From Ideonella sp. A 288 (GTDB lineage Bacteria > Pseudomonadota > Gammaproteobacteria > Burkholderiales > Burkholderiaceae_C), in contig NZ_MWLO01000021.1 in assembly GCF_002198735.1 (NCBI RefSeq), positions 1 to 40,270 on the forward strand: DNA of 40,270 bases. Reading direction: 5' to 3'. Under the pieces are notes generated by a model. That model searched no databases. It saw only the letters and a program-made list of their open reading frames with translations, and had not been told where the DNA came from. Shown one piece after another: positions 25,690-37,058 of the stretch; position 1 is the stretch's first letter, and every line of letters starts with the position of its first letter. The position numbers were made by a program, and so were the translations under genes.

Positions 25690-26697
25690 ATGACACGCCC
25701 ACTCGCCAGCGGCACGCTGATCACCACCCTGCTGGCTGCTGCGGTGCTGGCCGCCTGCTCCAGCCCGGCCATGGCACCGCCCGGGCTGGTCGAGGCACGC
25801 GGCACCGTGCGCCAGGCCCAGCAGGACAGCGCCGTGGGCACCCATGCGCCGCTCGAACTGAAGCGCGCCACCGACACCCTGGCCCGCGCCGACGGCCTGC
25901 TGGCCTCCGGCGAGTCCACCATCGAGGTGAACAGCGTGGCCTACGTGGCCAACCAGCAGGCCCGCACCGCGATGGCCATCGCCCAGGCCAAGACCAGTGA
26001 CGTGGCCATCGCCGGCGCCGAGGTCGAACGCGAGCGGGCCCGCGCCGACCGCCGCACCGTGGAGGCCGATCGCGCCAAGGCGCAGGCGGCCACGTCGCAG
26101 GCGCAAGCGGCCTCGTCGCAGGCGCAGACCCGTGTCGCCCAGGCCCAGGTCGGTGCCGCAGTGGCCCAGGCCGGCGTGGCGCGTCAGGAAGCCGCCGCCT
26201 CGGCCGAGCGCGCCGGCACGGCAGAGCGCCGCGGCGCCATCGCCGAAGCCGATGCCATCGTCGCGCAGCAGCAGGCCAACCAACTGCAGCAGCGCCTGAC
26301 CGAACTGCAGGCCAAATCCACCGAGCGGGGCCAGCTGGTGACGCTGGGCGACGTGCTCTTCGAGACCAACCGGGCCAACATCAAGCCCGCGGCCCAGGGC
26401 TCGCTGCGCAAGCTGGCCGACTTCCTGGCGCAGTACCCCGAGCGCCGCGTGCTGATCGAGGGCCACACCGACAACGTCGGTTCGGCCAGCGCCAACGAAG
26501 GCCTGTCGCGCCGCCGCGCCGACGCGGTCGACCAGATGCTGATCGGCCTGGGCGTGTCGTCCCAGCGCGTGTCGACGGTGGGCTACGGCGAGAGCTACCC
26601 GGTGACCGACAACTCCAGCGACACCAACCGCGCGATGAACCGCCGCGTCGAGGTCTACATCGCCGAGAACGACCAGCCCGTGCGTGCACGACGCTGA
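25690..26697 (+). CDS. DUF4398 plus OmpA-domain lipoprotein
   Basis: 335 residues: lipoprotein signal (ending LAACSS), a DUF4398-like helical part (residues about 25-100), a long Ala/Gln-rich coiled coil (about 105-215: ERERARADRRTVEADRAKAQAATSQAQ and onward), then an OmpA peptidoglycan-binding domain (FETNRANIKPAAQGSLRKLADFLAQYPERRVLIEGHTDNVGSASANEGLSRRRADAV). It would span from the outer membrane to peptidoglycan. I prefer the ATG at 25690 because GGAG lies 9 bases upstream; the ATG at 25663 overlaps the previous stop (ATGA) and would add nine residues. Same operon as the lipoprotein before it. Confidence 0.9.
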   Translation: MTRPLASGTLITTLLAAAVLAACSSPAMAPPGLVEARGTVRQAQQDSAVGTHAPLELKRATDTLARADGLLASGESTIEVNSVAYVANQQARTAMAIAQAKTSDVAIAGAEVERERARADRRTVEADRAKAQAATSQAQAASSQAQTRVAQAQVGAAVAQAGVARQEAAASAERAGTAERRGAIAEADAIVAQQQANQLQQRLTELQAKSTERGQLVTLGDVLFETNRANIKPAAQGSLRKLADFLAQYPERRVLIEGHTDNVGSASANEGLSRRRADAVDQMLIGLGVSSQRVSTVGYGESYPVTDNSSDTNRAMNRRVEVYIAENDQPVRARR

Positions 26698-26775
26698 TCC
26701 ACCTGCCGCTCGTCGGCCTGCCGTCCGGTCGAGCCCAGCTCGCCGGGCGAACCGGCCCACGGCGTTGAACCGAAA

Positions 26776-26800
26776 GGCTGGCCCGTCGGAAGAGCCAGCC
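26776..26800 (+). terminator. Hairpin between OmpA-like and BON genes
   Basis: GGCTGGC (26776-26782) pairs with GCCAGCC (26794-26800) across an 11-nt loop, in the 161-bp spacer. There is no T-run, so it may be an attenuator or an mRNA-stabilising element. Confidence 0.35.
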
Positions 26801-26858
26801 GCTGCACCTGCCGTCGACCCCGACGGCCTTTCCCCCCGAAGCCCCAAGGAGCCACACC

Positions 26859-27173
26859 ATGCAAACTCGTTTCAGCCTGCCCGCCCTCGTCATCGCCACC
26901 GTCCTGCTGGGCACCGCTGGTTGCGCGGTCACGCGCGGCCAGGAATCGGTCGGCGCCTACGTCGACGACTCGGCCATCACCACCGCCGTGAAGGCGCGCT
27001 TCGTCGAGAACAAGCTGGTCGATGCGGCCAGCATCAGCGTCGAGACGATGAAGGGCACCGTGATGCTGTCCGGCTTCGCGAAGAGCACCACCGAGAAGTC
27101 CACCGCCGAGACGCTGACCTGGAAGGTGGACGGCGTGAAGGCGGTCAAGAACGAGATCGCCGTCCGGCCGTGA
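26859..27173 (+). CDS. BON-domain lipoprotein
   Basis: 104-residue lipoprotein: signal with lipobox LGTAGCA, then one BON domain (residues about 32-104: VGAYVDDSAITTAVKARFVENKLVDAASISVETMKGTVMLSGFAKSTTEKSTAETLTWKVDGVKAVKNEI). BON proteins such as OsmY and DolP are envelope-stress proteins that bind phospholipid membranes. The ATG at 26859 follows AAGGAG. A single BON domain makes it shorter than OsmY or DolP, which carry two. It lies downstream of the DUF4398/OmpA pair and converges with aconitase. Confidence 0.92.
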   Translation: MQTRFSLPALVIATVLLGTAGCAVTRGQESVGAYVDDSAITTAVKARFVENKLVDAASISVETMKGTVMLSGFAKSTTEKSTAETLTWKVDGVKAVKNEIAVRP

Positions 27174-27234
27174 TCGTCGGCGCCGTTCGCCCGGTGAGCC
27201 CTCGCGCACCTGTCTGAACCCCAGCGCACGCGAA

Positions 27235-27270
27235 CACCGCCCCGGTGGCCCCTTCGGCACCGGGGCGGTG
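27235..27270. terminator. Strong 13-bp hairpin between BON gene and acnA
   Basis: CACCGCCCCGGTG (27235-27247) pairs perfectly with 27258-27270 across a 10-nt loop. It lies between two convergent stops (27173 plus, 27309 minus), so it can end transcription from both sides. No clear T-run follows. Confidence 0.65.
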
Positions 27271-27308
27271 GTGTGTCCGCAGAGGGCCGCCCGGCGACGC
27301 CGTGGGGC

Positions 27309-30046
<2,738 letters not shown>

Positions 30047-30050
<4 letters not shown>

Positions 30051-30856
30051 GGCGGCGAGGCTGCGCCCCGCCGCTGGGGCGGTGCGATCAGGGGCAGGGC
30101 GGCCATGCCGGGCATCATGCTGTGGAAGGCATGCCCGAGGCGCTGGCGCTTCGCGTGGTACATGGCGGCGTCTGCGCTGTGCAGCAGCGTTTCAAAGCTG
30201 AGCCCGTCCTGCGGGTACAGCGCGATGCCCACGCTGGGGCTCACGCGCAGCGTGGTGGCGCCGATGCGGCAGGGCGCCGAGACCGCGTCGATCAGCTTGC
30301 GCGCGATGGCCGACACCTGGGCGTCCCCCTGCACGTCGTGCACGAGGCAGACGAACTCGTCGCCGCCGTGCCGGCAGACCGCGTCGTCGGCCCGCACCGC
30401 ATGCGCGAGTCGTCTGCCGATCACCTGCAGCAGCGCGTCGCCGGTGGCGTGTCCGTGGCGGTCGTTGACCGTCTTGAAACCGTCGAGGTCGATGAACAGC
30501 AGGCCGAAGGCTGGGACGTTCGCGTCCGGCCCGGTGTCGCGGCCAGGGGCCCGGCCGGTGAGGAACCGGCGCGTGGTCTGCTCGAACGCACTGCGATTGG
30601 GCAGGCCGGTGAGCGCATCATGGTGCGCGTCGTGCTGGGCATGCCGGGCGCGGGCGCGCGCGTCGTGCAGCGACCGGCGGGTCAGGGCCAGTTGCTGCCT
30701 CAGCCGTTCCAGTTCGTCTTCCAGCCGCCCTCTCGAGTGGACGGCCTGTTCGAGCAGGGTCTTCAACACGTGGAGGGGGTCGTCGACCGGCAAGGCCTTG
30801 CCCGAGAGGGCCAAGGCCTGGCGGTGCGGTTCTGCGGCGCTGGAGAGTGCGAGCAT
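30047..30856 (-). CDS. GGDEF-domain diguanylate cyclase
   Basis: 269 residues. A helical N-terminal part (about 1-85, with a coiled-coil-like [30 protein letters not shown]) leads into a full GGDEF domain beginning [14 protein letters not shown]. The active-site motif G164-G165-D166-E167-F168 is intact, and an RxxD inhibitory site (RADD) stands five residues before it, so an active, product-inhibited cyclase making cyclic-di-GMP is expected. No membrane segment or known sensor domain is present. The last four bases overlap the acnA start. The C terminus has a Pro/Arg tail. A copy of the shared dyad lies upstream. Confidence 0.93.
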
Positions 30857-30885
30857 GGTGCTGGGGTGGGCCTTTGCTGGAGGGC

Positions 30886-30930
30886 AGTCTGGTCTCTGGT
30901 GGTGGCACGGTCTGTGCGTCAGCGTACCCC
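30886..30930 (-). promoter_or_regulatory. Shared Crp-like dyad, copy H, in divergent spacer
   Basis: TCTGTGCGTCAGCGTACCCC at 30911-30930, in the 212-bp spacer between the GGDEF gene (minus) and the transglutaminase gene (plus). On the minus strand CAGACT (30886-30891) is at the standard 29.5 bp but is a poor -10. On the plus strand CATACT (30962-30967) is a better hexamer but lies further away. Target unclear. Confidence 0.42.
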
Positions 30931-31068
30931 GGGTTCAATCTCCTTGATGGCGCCGAGCGCGCATACTGTGCACATGATTCGTACTCGATTTGCCACCCGC
31001 GGAACGCGCACCATCAACGTGCGTTTTCGTCCTGTCGTGCACCGCGTTGTGGCCTCGGTGGTCACGCC

Positions 31069-31950
31069 ATGATCCGCATCCAGCTGCAGATCGACCTGAC
31101 CTACGAGGTGGATGCCCACGGCGCCGATTTCGTCTTCAACGTGCACGCCGCGCACACCCCCAACCAGCGGGTGATGGACGAGCGGCTGTGGCTGAGCCAG
31201 ACGCTGCCCACGCAGGTGCACCTCGACCCCCACACCGGCAACCGCCACCTGCGCCTGCGGGCGATGCCCGGCCCGCTGAAGCTGTCGTACTCGGCCACCA
31301 TCGACCTGATGCACCACCGGGCCGACCCCGTGTCGATCGCCGAGGTGCCGGTGCACAACCTGCCGTTCGAGGCGCTGGAGTACATCTATCCCAGCCGCTA
31401 CTGCCAGTCAGACCGCCTGGGCAAGCTGGCCATCGGCGAGTTCGGCGCGCTGTGGCAGGGCTACAGCCGGGTGGTGGCGATCCGCGACTGGGTGCGCCAG
31501 CGCGTGGCCTTCACGTCCAACAGCTCCAACGGCACCACCTCGGCCGTGGACACGGTGATCGAGCGCGTGGGCGTGTGCCGCGACTTCGCGCACCTGATGA
31601 TCGCGCTGTGCCGCGCCGTCAACATCCCGGCGCGCTTTGCCACGGGCACCGACTACGGCGCCGACCCGGCGCTCGGCCCACCCGACTTCCACGCGTACGT
31701 AGAAGCTTATGTGGGCGGCCGCTGGTACCTGTTCGATCCTTCGGGCACCGCCATCCCGATGGGCCTGGTGCGCTTCGGCACCGGGCGCGACGCCGCCGAC
31801 GTGGCCTTCGCCACCATCTTCGGCGGCGTGCGGGCGCAGGCGCCGGTGATCCGCGCGGTGGCCGTCGAGGACCCGGCGCGCGACATGGTGCTGCCCTTCC
31901 ACACGCTCGAAGCGCTGTCCACCGACAGCGGCGTGGTCGGTCGGGCCTGA
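31069..31950 (+). CDS. Transglutaminase-like (papain-fold) protein
   Basis: 293 residues without a signal peptide. An N-terminal beta-rich domain (bacterial transglutaminase-like N-terminal region) precedes the catalytic core with triad C170 (GVCRDFAHL), H208 (DFHAYVEAYV) and D223 (WYLFDPSG). Such proteins may be proteases, amidases or crosslinking enzymes; in Burkholderiales they often lie in amidoligase or peptide clusters, but no such partner is seen here. The ATG at 31069 starts at the first conserved strand (IRIQLQIDLTYEV); its ribosome site is weak. It is transcribed away from the GGDEF gene. The following 277 bp (31951-32227) hold no gene or clear promoter that I can support. Confidence 0.9.
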   Translation: MIRIQLQIDLTYEVDAHGADFVFNVHAAHTPNQRVMDERLWLSQTLPTQVHLDPHTGNRHLRLRAMPGPLKLSYSATIDLMHHRADPVSIAEVPVHNLPFEALEYIYPSRYCQSDRLGKLAIGEFGALWQGYSRVVAIRDWVRQRVAFTSNSSNGTTSAVDTVIERVGVCRDFAHLMIALCRAVNIPARFATGTDYGADPALGPPDFHAYVEAYVGGRWYLFDPSGTAIPMGLVRFGTGRDAADVAFATIFGGVRAQAPVIRAVAVEDPARDMVLPFHTLEALSTDSGVVGRA

Positions 31951-32227
31951 GCGAAGGCGACCCCGGGCACTAGAGCGCTCGGGCTGTCGGGCGATTTCCC
32001 TTTGCCTGCCTCTCCCGGGCCTCCCTCGCCGTTCTCCGGACCTTCCGCCGGCGGGCGACCGCGAGGCGGCTGGCGCGTTCCTGATACGTCCGTTTGCGCG
32101 GCCGTGCCGACTGCATTGCAACCAACGGTCACATTCGAAAGCCTTGGCGTGCTGTCGTGAATTAACGCACGTCCGGAACGACACTCCGCCCATGCCATGC
32201 GGCAAACCACTTGAAGGGGGGGTTGTC

Positions 32228-33364
32228 ATGAAGCGCAGAACCATGTTGTTCGCCGGGTGTGGCAGCGCCGCTCTGGGGGGCTTTGGCCCGGTGTGGGCGG
32301 CCCCGTCGGGCAGCGCGCCGAGGGTGGTGCGATTCGGCCAGTCCGCCTCGCTCACCGGCGCGCAGGCCGCCTACGGCAAGGACGTGCAGGCCGGCATCGG
32401 CGCCGCGCTGGCCGCGGCCTCGGTGGCCGATGCGGCGCAAGGCGTGCGCTATGAGCTTCACACGCTCGACGACGGCGGCGTGCGCAACAACTGCTTGCGC
32501 AATGTCAGGGCGCTGGTGGACACCGGGGTGCTGTCGCTGATCGGACTGACCAGCGGCGCCGGTGCCGAGGCCTGCCTGCCCGTGGTCGAAGGCGCGCAGG
32601 TGCCGTTGCTGGGCACCGCCAGCGGCAACATGGGCATTCGCTCGTCGAAGGTGAGCAGCGCTTTCCACGTCCGCGCCGGCTACGACGAGGAGTACCGGCG
32701 CATGGTCGCCTACATCCGCGACGTCGGCATGCGCCGCGTCGGCGTCGTCTACCTGGGCGACACCTCGCGGGCCAACCTCGATGCGATGACCCAGGCGCTG
32801 GGGGCGCAGTCGATCGTGCCCGAGGTGTCGCTGGCCATCGATCGCAACGCGGCGTCGTTCGACGTGGAGGTGGCGTCGCTGCTGGCCGCACGGCTCGACA
32901 TCGTGCTGTTCACGGCCAATGCCTCGCCGGTGGCCAAGATCATCGACGGCATGCGCAAGGCGCACTTCGCCGGCCTGTTCTACGCGTCGTCGTTTGCCGG
33001 GCAAGACCTGATCGACACGCTCACCGCGCGGGGGCAGAGCTGCGTGATGAGCGTGGTCGTGCCGCGCCCCACGTCGCAGAAGGTCAGCGTGGTGGCGCAA
33101 TGCCAGCGCGACCTGGTGTTGCTGGGCAGCACCGCGCGGGTGGGCATCACCACGCTCGAGGGCTACATCGCGGGTCGGGTGGCGGTGGACGCCGCCCGCG
33201 CCGCGATGCGCTCCGGCACGCTGAGCCGAGACCGCATGAAGGAGGCGCTGGCCGGCCTGCGCACCGACCTGGGGGGCTATCCGGTGTCGTTCGCGGGTGG
33301 ACCGCAGGGTTCACGTTTTGTCGAGCTGTTGGCGCTCGACCGCTATGGCCGCCTGATCGGCTGA
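32228..33364 (+). CDS. ABC-type solute-binding protein, tandem copy 1 (orphan)
   Basis: 378-residue Peripla_BP_6-type periplasmic protein. The signal peptide starts MKRRTMLF (twin Arg, possible Tat substrate) and ends VWAAP. The first lobe has VVRFGQSASLTGAQAAYGKDVQAGI, then LIGLTSGAGAEACLPVVEGAQVPLLGTASGNMGIR. Two cysteines (NNCLRN and EACLP) are shared with the next gene and could form a disulphide. The ATG at 32228 follows AAGGGGGG. No permease or ATPase is nearby. Only 12 bp separate it from its paralogue at 33377, so both come from one transcript. Confidence 0.92.
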   Translation: MKRRTMLFAGCGSAALGGFGPVWAAPSGSAPRVVRFGQSASLTGAQAAYGKDVQAGIGAALAAASVADAAQGVRYELHTLDDGGVRNNCLRNVRALVDTGVLSLIGLTSGAGAEACLPVVEGAQVPLLGTASGNMGIRSSKVSSAFHVRAGYDEEYRRMVAYIRDVGMRRVGVVYLGDTSRANLDAMTQALGAQSIVPEVSLAIDRNAASFDVEVASLLAARLDIVLFTANASPVAKIIDGMRKAHFAGLFYASSFAGQDLIDTLTARGQSCVMSVVVPRPTSQKVSVVAQCQRDLVLLGSTARVGITTLEGYIAGRVAVDAARAAMRSGTLSRDRMKEALAGLRTDLGGYPVSFAGGPQGSRFVELLALDRYGRLIG

Positions 33365-33376
33365 GGAGACCGTTCC

Positions 33377-34525
33377 ATGTTGCGCAGAACCCTCGTGCAG
33401 GGCGGTGTGGCGGTGGTGGCCTGTGCCGCCATCGACCCGGCCGCCTGGGCGCAGACCCCGGCGCAGACCCCGGCGCAGTCGCCAGTGGTCCGCTTCGGCC
33501 AGTCGGCCTCGCTCACCGGCGGCCAGGCCGTCTACGGCAAGGACGTGCGGGACGGGCTGCAGGCGGCCTTCCGCGCGGCCAACCGTGCCGATGGCAAGGG
33601 CCCGCAGGTCGAGCTGGTGACGCTGGACGACGGCGGCGACAAGGAGCGTTGCAAGGCCAATGCCGCCAAGCTCATCGAATCGGGCGTCACTGCGTTGGTG
33701 GGCCTGACCAGCGGCGCGGGTGCCGAGGCCTGCCTGCCGCTGGTGGAATCCCAGCGCGTGGTGCTGCTGGGCACGGCCAGCGGCAACATGGGCATCCGCA
33801 ACGAGAAGCTCACCATGGCCTACCACGTGCGGCCGGGCTACGACGTGGAATACCGGCGCCTCGTCGGCTACGTCCGCACCTTCGGCATGAAGCGCGTGGG
33901 CCTGGTCATGCTCGAGGACACCTCGTCTGCCAACCAGCAGGCGATGACCGCCGCGCTGATGGCGGCGAACCTCGAACCCACGGTGACCGTGCGGCTGAAC
34001 CGCAACGCCAAGGGATTCGAGGGCCCGGTGAAGAGCCTGCTCGACGCCAAGCTCGATTGCGTGGTGTTCAGCACCAATGCCCAGCCGGTGACGTCCATCG
34101 TGGCGGGCATGGCCGCGGGCGGCTACCTCGGCTTCTACTTCGCGTCGTCGTTCGCCGGCCAGACCCTGATCGACGACATGGCCGACAAGGGCCACAGCAT
34201 CATCATGAGCCACGTGGTGCCGCGCCCCAACGCGCTGGCCAACAGCGTGGTCAAGCAGTACCGCGACGACCTGGCCGCGCTGGGCACCGGTGTGCGGCCG
34301 GGCTTCACCAGCCTCGAGGGCTACATCGTCGGCCGCGTCGCGGTCGAGGCGGCGCGCGCCAGCGCCAAGGGCGGTGTCGCCAGCCGATCCCGCTTCCGCG
34401 ACGCGCTGGCCGAGCTGAACGTCGATTTCGGCGGCTATCGCACCCACTTCACCTCCACCAGCGTGCTGGGCTCGAGGTTCGTCGACGTGGTCGCCATCGA
34501 CCGCAACGGCAAGATCATCGGTTGA
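33377..34525 (+). CDS. ABC-type solute-binding protein, tandem copy 2 (orphan)
   Basis: 382 residues and a close paralogue of the preceding gene along its whole length (VVRFGQSASLTGGQAVYGKDVRDGLQ; TSGAGAEACLPLVESQRVVLLGTASGNMGIR; FYFASSFAGQTLIDDMADKG). The N terminus MLRRTLVQGG has a twin Arg and the signal ends AWAQ. The mature start carries a short repeat AQTPAQTPAQ from 12-bp DNA repeats (33449-33478). GAGGAG precedes the ATG at 33377. The two copies differ most on the ligand-facing second lobe, so they may bind related but different small molecules. Transport partners are not encoded here. Confidence 0.92.
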   Translation: MLRRTLVQGGVAVVACAAIDPAAWAQTPAQTPAQSPVVRFGQSASLTGGQAVYGKDVRDGLQAAFRAANRADGKGPQVELVTLDDGGDKERCKANAAKLIESGVTALVGLTSGAGAEACLPLVESQRVVLLGTASGNMGIRNEKLTMAYHVRPGYDVEYRRLVGYVRTFGMKRVGLVMLEDTSSANQQAMTAALMAANLEPTVTVRLNRNAKGFEGPVKSLLDAKLDCVVFSTNAQPVTSIVAGMAAGGYLGFYFASSFAGQTLIDDMADKGHSIIMSHVVPRPNALANSVVKQYRDDLAALGTGVRPGFTSLEGYIVGRVAVEAARASAKGGVASRSRFRDALAELNVDFGGYRTHFTSTSVLGSRFVDVVAIDRNGKIIG

Positions 34526-34571
34526 TCCGACGGGCGCGAGTTTCCGCCCCCACCGCACTGCAGTAACCGGC

Positions 34572-34598
34572 CCGGCAGCTCGCTTCGCGAGCCGCCGG
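34572..34598 (+). terminator. Hairpin after the tandem binding-protein genes
   Basis: CCGGC-A-GCTCGC, loop TTC, GCGAGC-C-GCCGG: eleven paired bases with one mismatch, 46 bp after the second binding-protein stop and 37 bp before the next ATG. There is no T-run, so it is an attenuator or a weak terminator. Confidence 0.5.
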
Positions 34599-34634
34599 CT
34601 GTCCCTGACTTGCGCTCGAAGGAGCAATGACACC

Positions 34635-35708
34635 ATGAATGCACGCCTTTCCCTCCGGACCGCCGGGCTGGCCTGTGGTCTGGCCACCCTGCTGGCCGCT
34701 TCACCGTCGGCCGTCTGGTCGCAGGATGCCAACACCACCGCGCGCACCGAGCGCGCCGCCGCGCGCCTGGCCGGCGCCCTGGCGCGCCTGTGCCCGGTGG
34801 CCGAGCCTGGCGATCAGGCCGCCTTCGACGCCTGCCGCCGATCGCTCTACCGCGACGTGCAGGTGCGCCGGCACCTGAACGACTTCGTGCTGTGGGGCCG
34901 GCAGAAAGACCCGTCGTTGAGCCTGAAGGACAGCACGCTCACGCAGTTCGGCCCCGACGTGCTGATGGGCATGTACGTGCCGCTGTTCATGTTCAACGGG
35001 CGCTACACCGTGGGCATGCCCGACGCCGAAGGGCTGGTGCAGATCCGCCTGCAGACGGCCTTCCGCAACCGGCTGGCACCGGGGCAGTTCCCGTACCCGT
35101 TCTGGCACGACGCCGACAAGTGGGGCACCTACGAGAAGGCCAACCAGGTGATCCTGTACTGGGACACGAAGGCCGAGCGGGTGAAGGTGGCCCAGTTCAC
35201 GCCGTTCGGCAGCAATCCCCCCATCGTTGCGCTGCAAAGCGTGAGCCACCCGGCCTTCGACGGCCAGTGGCGATGGACCGACGCGCAAGGCCGCGTGCAG
35301 CCGGTGGTCACCGTGTTCGACGGGCTGATGGACCCGGCCAACCCGCACCTGGGCGAGCTCGATTCGACCTACAAGCGGCTGGCCCTGAAGCTGCGCGACA
35401 ACCAGTGCCTGGATTGCCACGTGCCGAACAATCCCGATCGCTCGAAGCGCCTGGTGCTGCTGCAGACGCCGATGCACGCCGCCGCGGAGATCAAGCGCCT
35501 GATGGAATCGGTGCGCAAGGACCGCATGCCGCGCGACGACGCCGGCATCGAACAGCCGCTCGACGCGCACGACAAGTCGGCCCTGCTGGAAGAGGGTGTT
35601 GCCTTCGAGCGCGTGCTCGAACAGGCTCGGCAATGGGAGGCCGGGCGCATGGCCACCGCTCCGATGCCGGCGCTGCCGCACCTGCAGGCGGCGCGGCCGA
35701 CCCGCTGA
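34635..35708 (+). CDS. Periplasmic mono-haem protein, unknown function
   Basis: 357 residues. The signal peptide ends VWSQ (about residue 29). One haem-c attachment site is seen, C258-L-D-C261-H262, in a late helical part (KLRDNQCLDCHVPNNPDRSKRLVLLQTPMHAAAEIKRLMESVRKDRMPRDDAGI), which resembles a cytochrome-like cap with M-P as a possible distal Met ligand. The preceding 220 residues (LNDFVLWGRQKDPSLSLKDSTLTQFGPDVLMGMYVPLFMFNGRY...) match no family I can name. GAAGGAG precedes the ATG. Position after two binding proteins suggests a shared periplasmic task, perhaps ligand oxidation; this is inference only. Confidence 0.85.
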   Translation: MNARLSLRTAGLACGLATLLAASPSAVWSQDANTTARTERAAARLAGALARLCPVAEPGDQAAFDACRRSLYRDVQVRRHLNDFVLWGRQKDPSLSLKDSTLTQFGPDVLMGMYVPLFMFNGRYTVGMPDAEGLVQIRLQTAFRNRLAPGQFPYPFWHDADKWGTYEKANQVILYWDTKAERVKVAQFTPFGSNPPIVALQSVSHPAFDGQWRWTDAQGRVQPVVTVFDGLMDPANPHLGELDSTYKRLALKLRDNQCLDCHVPNNPDRSKRLVLLQTPMHAAAEIKRLMESVRKDRMPRDDAGIEQPLDAHDKSALLEEGVAFERVLEQARQWEAGRMATAPMPALPHLQAARPTR

Positions 35709-35768
35709 GGCGCGACCGACTCGCGTCGGCCGCAGGCTGTCGGGCAACCCGGCGGCCGGGCGACGTGC

Positions 35769-36866
35769 TCACACCAGCACGGACTGCACCGGCCGCCGGG
35801 TCGACATCGGCATGGCGGGCCCGCGGCCGAAACGCAGCACCAGGTCCGGTCGCAGCGGGCCCACGCCCAGCCATGATGCGAACTGCGGCCGCAGCGCCGC
35901 CACCTCGACCGGCGGGTTGACGAAGGCATTGCGGATGCCCAGCGCGGTGGCCTGCAGCGCGAAGCGCTCATAGGCCCGCCCGGCCTCGATCCAGTGGGCC
36001 TTGTCGTCGACGTCGGACACCACCACGGCGATGCCCGCCGAGCTGCGGATTTCCCTCGCTGCGCGATCGTTCTCCGACCGCGGCGTGTAGAACAGGTCCA
36101 TGGCGCGGCGGCCCAGCCAGCGCGGCATGGTCGGTTTGCCCGAGGTCGCGACGAACAGCCCATCACCGGTGCTCACCGCCTCGTGGTCACCGAAGCGCAT
36201 CCAGGCGGTCAGTTCCTCGAGGTAGGCGGGGTCGGTCAGCTGGATCGAGTTGCCGGCCGTCACGTACTGCAGCACGCGCTCCATCGAGTTGCGTTCGGTG
36301 ATCAGCAGCGTGCGCACGCCAGGTCCGCTGCCTGCGAGTTCGAGCAGGCGCAGTTCCTCGGCCGACACGGGCTGGCCGTCGTAATCGCTGCGCGTGCATT
36401 GCCGCTCGGCGATGGCATGGAACAGCGGCGTCAGCCGCGCCCGCACCCGTTCCAGGCCCACGGCCACGGCGCCGTCCCCGGTGCCGTCGAATCGCGCCTC
36501 GGCTTTCCAGCCGCTGGCCCAGGCGGCCTGCACCAGGTTCTCGGTGGCGCAACCCAGCGAGACGAAGAGGTGGTGGTCGTCCGGATCGACCACGGGGCAG
36601 CGGCGCGTGAGGTCGGCTTCGATGCGGAGGGCCCGGTCCAGAAGGCGGAACTTCCAGCACTGCGAGTTGTGGCTGGACGGCGCCAACGCGGCGTAGCCGA
36701 CCAGTTCGCGCATCAACGACGGGCGGTCTTCCGGGTTGCGGCTCTCGGGGTGTCGGGCACGTCGTGCCGCGGCTTCGGGGGTCGTCTCGGACGAACAGGC
36801 CAGCAGGCCCGGTGCCAGGGCCGCCAGTGCGGCGGCACCGAGCAAGTTGCTTCTGCGGAGGGTCAT
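35769..36866 (-). CDS. Nitroreductase-fold protein, Acg-like, exported lipoprotein
   Basis: 365 residues. The core (LMRELVGYAALAPSSHNSQCWKFRLLDRALRIEADLTRRCPVVDPDDHHLFVSLGCATENL) is typical of the Acg-like branch of FMN nitroreductases, a double-domain type best known from the hypoxia-responsive DosR regulon of Mycobacterium tuberculosis. The N terminus MTLRRSNLLGAAALAALAPGLLACSS has a twin Arg and a lipobox, so a Tat-exported lipoprotein is likely, which is unusual for a flavoprotein. The ATG at 36866 starts at this signal. Substrate unknown; Acg-like proteins may store flavin rather than reduce substrates. Dyad copy E with TACGCT as -10 lies upstream at 36962-37006. Confidence 0.88.
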   Translation of the reverse strand: MTLRRSNLLGAAALAALAPGLLACSSETTPEAAARRARHPESRNPEDRPSLMRELVGYAALAPSSHNSQCWKFRLLDRALRIEADLTRRCPVVDPDDHHLFVSLGCATENLVQAAWASGWKAEARFDGTGDGAVAVGLERVRARLTPLFHAIAERQCTRSDYDGQPVSAEELRLLELAGSGPGVRTLLITERNSMERVLQYVTAGNSIQLTDPAYLEELTAWMRFGDHEAVSTGDGLFVATSGKPTMPRWLGRRAMDLFYTPRSENDRAAREIRSSAGIAVVVSDVDDKAHWIEAGRAYERFALQATALGIRNAFVNPPVEVAALRPQFASWLGVGPLRPDLVLRFGRGPAMPMSTRRPVQSVLV

Positions 36867-36961
36867 GTCGGGCCTCGATAGGGGCGTTGTGGCGGCGGGG
36901 CGCTCCGAGCACTTCACAGGAGCCGCCCCTGGCGGGTCGGCCCTGCGCCGGACCTGCCGCG

Positions 36962-37006
36962 AGCGTAGTGCCGCGGGTGCCGGATTTCTGTGCGCAAGCG
37001 CACCAA
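36962..37006 (-). promoter_or_regulatory. Shared Crp-like dyad, copy E, with -10 for nitroreductase gene
   Basis: TCTGTGCGCAAGCGCACCAA at 36987-37006. On the minus strand TACGCT (36962-36967) stands 29.5 bp from the dyad centre; predicted start near 36955, leader about 89 nt, dyad at -41.5. It is one of the best copies and differs from copy A by one base. Confidence 0.6.
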
Positions 37007-37058
37007 CGGCAGGCACCGAGGCGACGACGCGGCGCCGCTGGCCAGCGGGCCCGGCCCG

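Noticed and set aside
32090-32180. Possible dyad copies near the tandem binding-protein promoter
   Set aside because: Pieces such as CCGTTTGCG and CTGTCGTGAA are present, but neither has TGT and ACA at the right distance.
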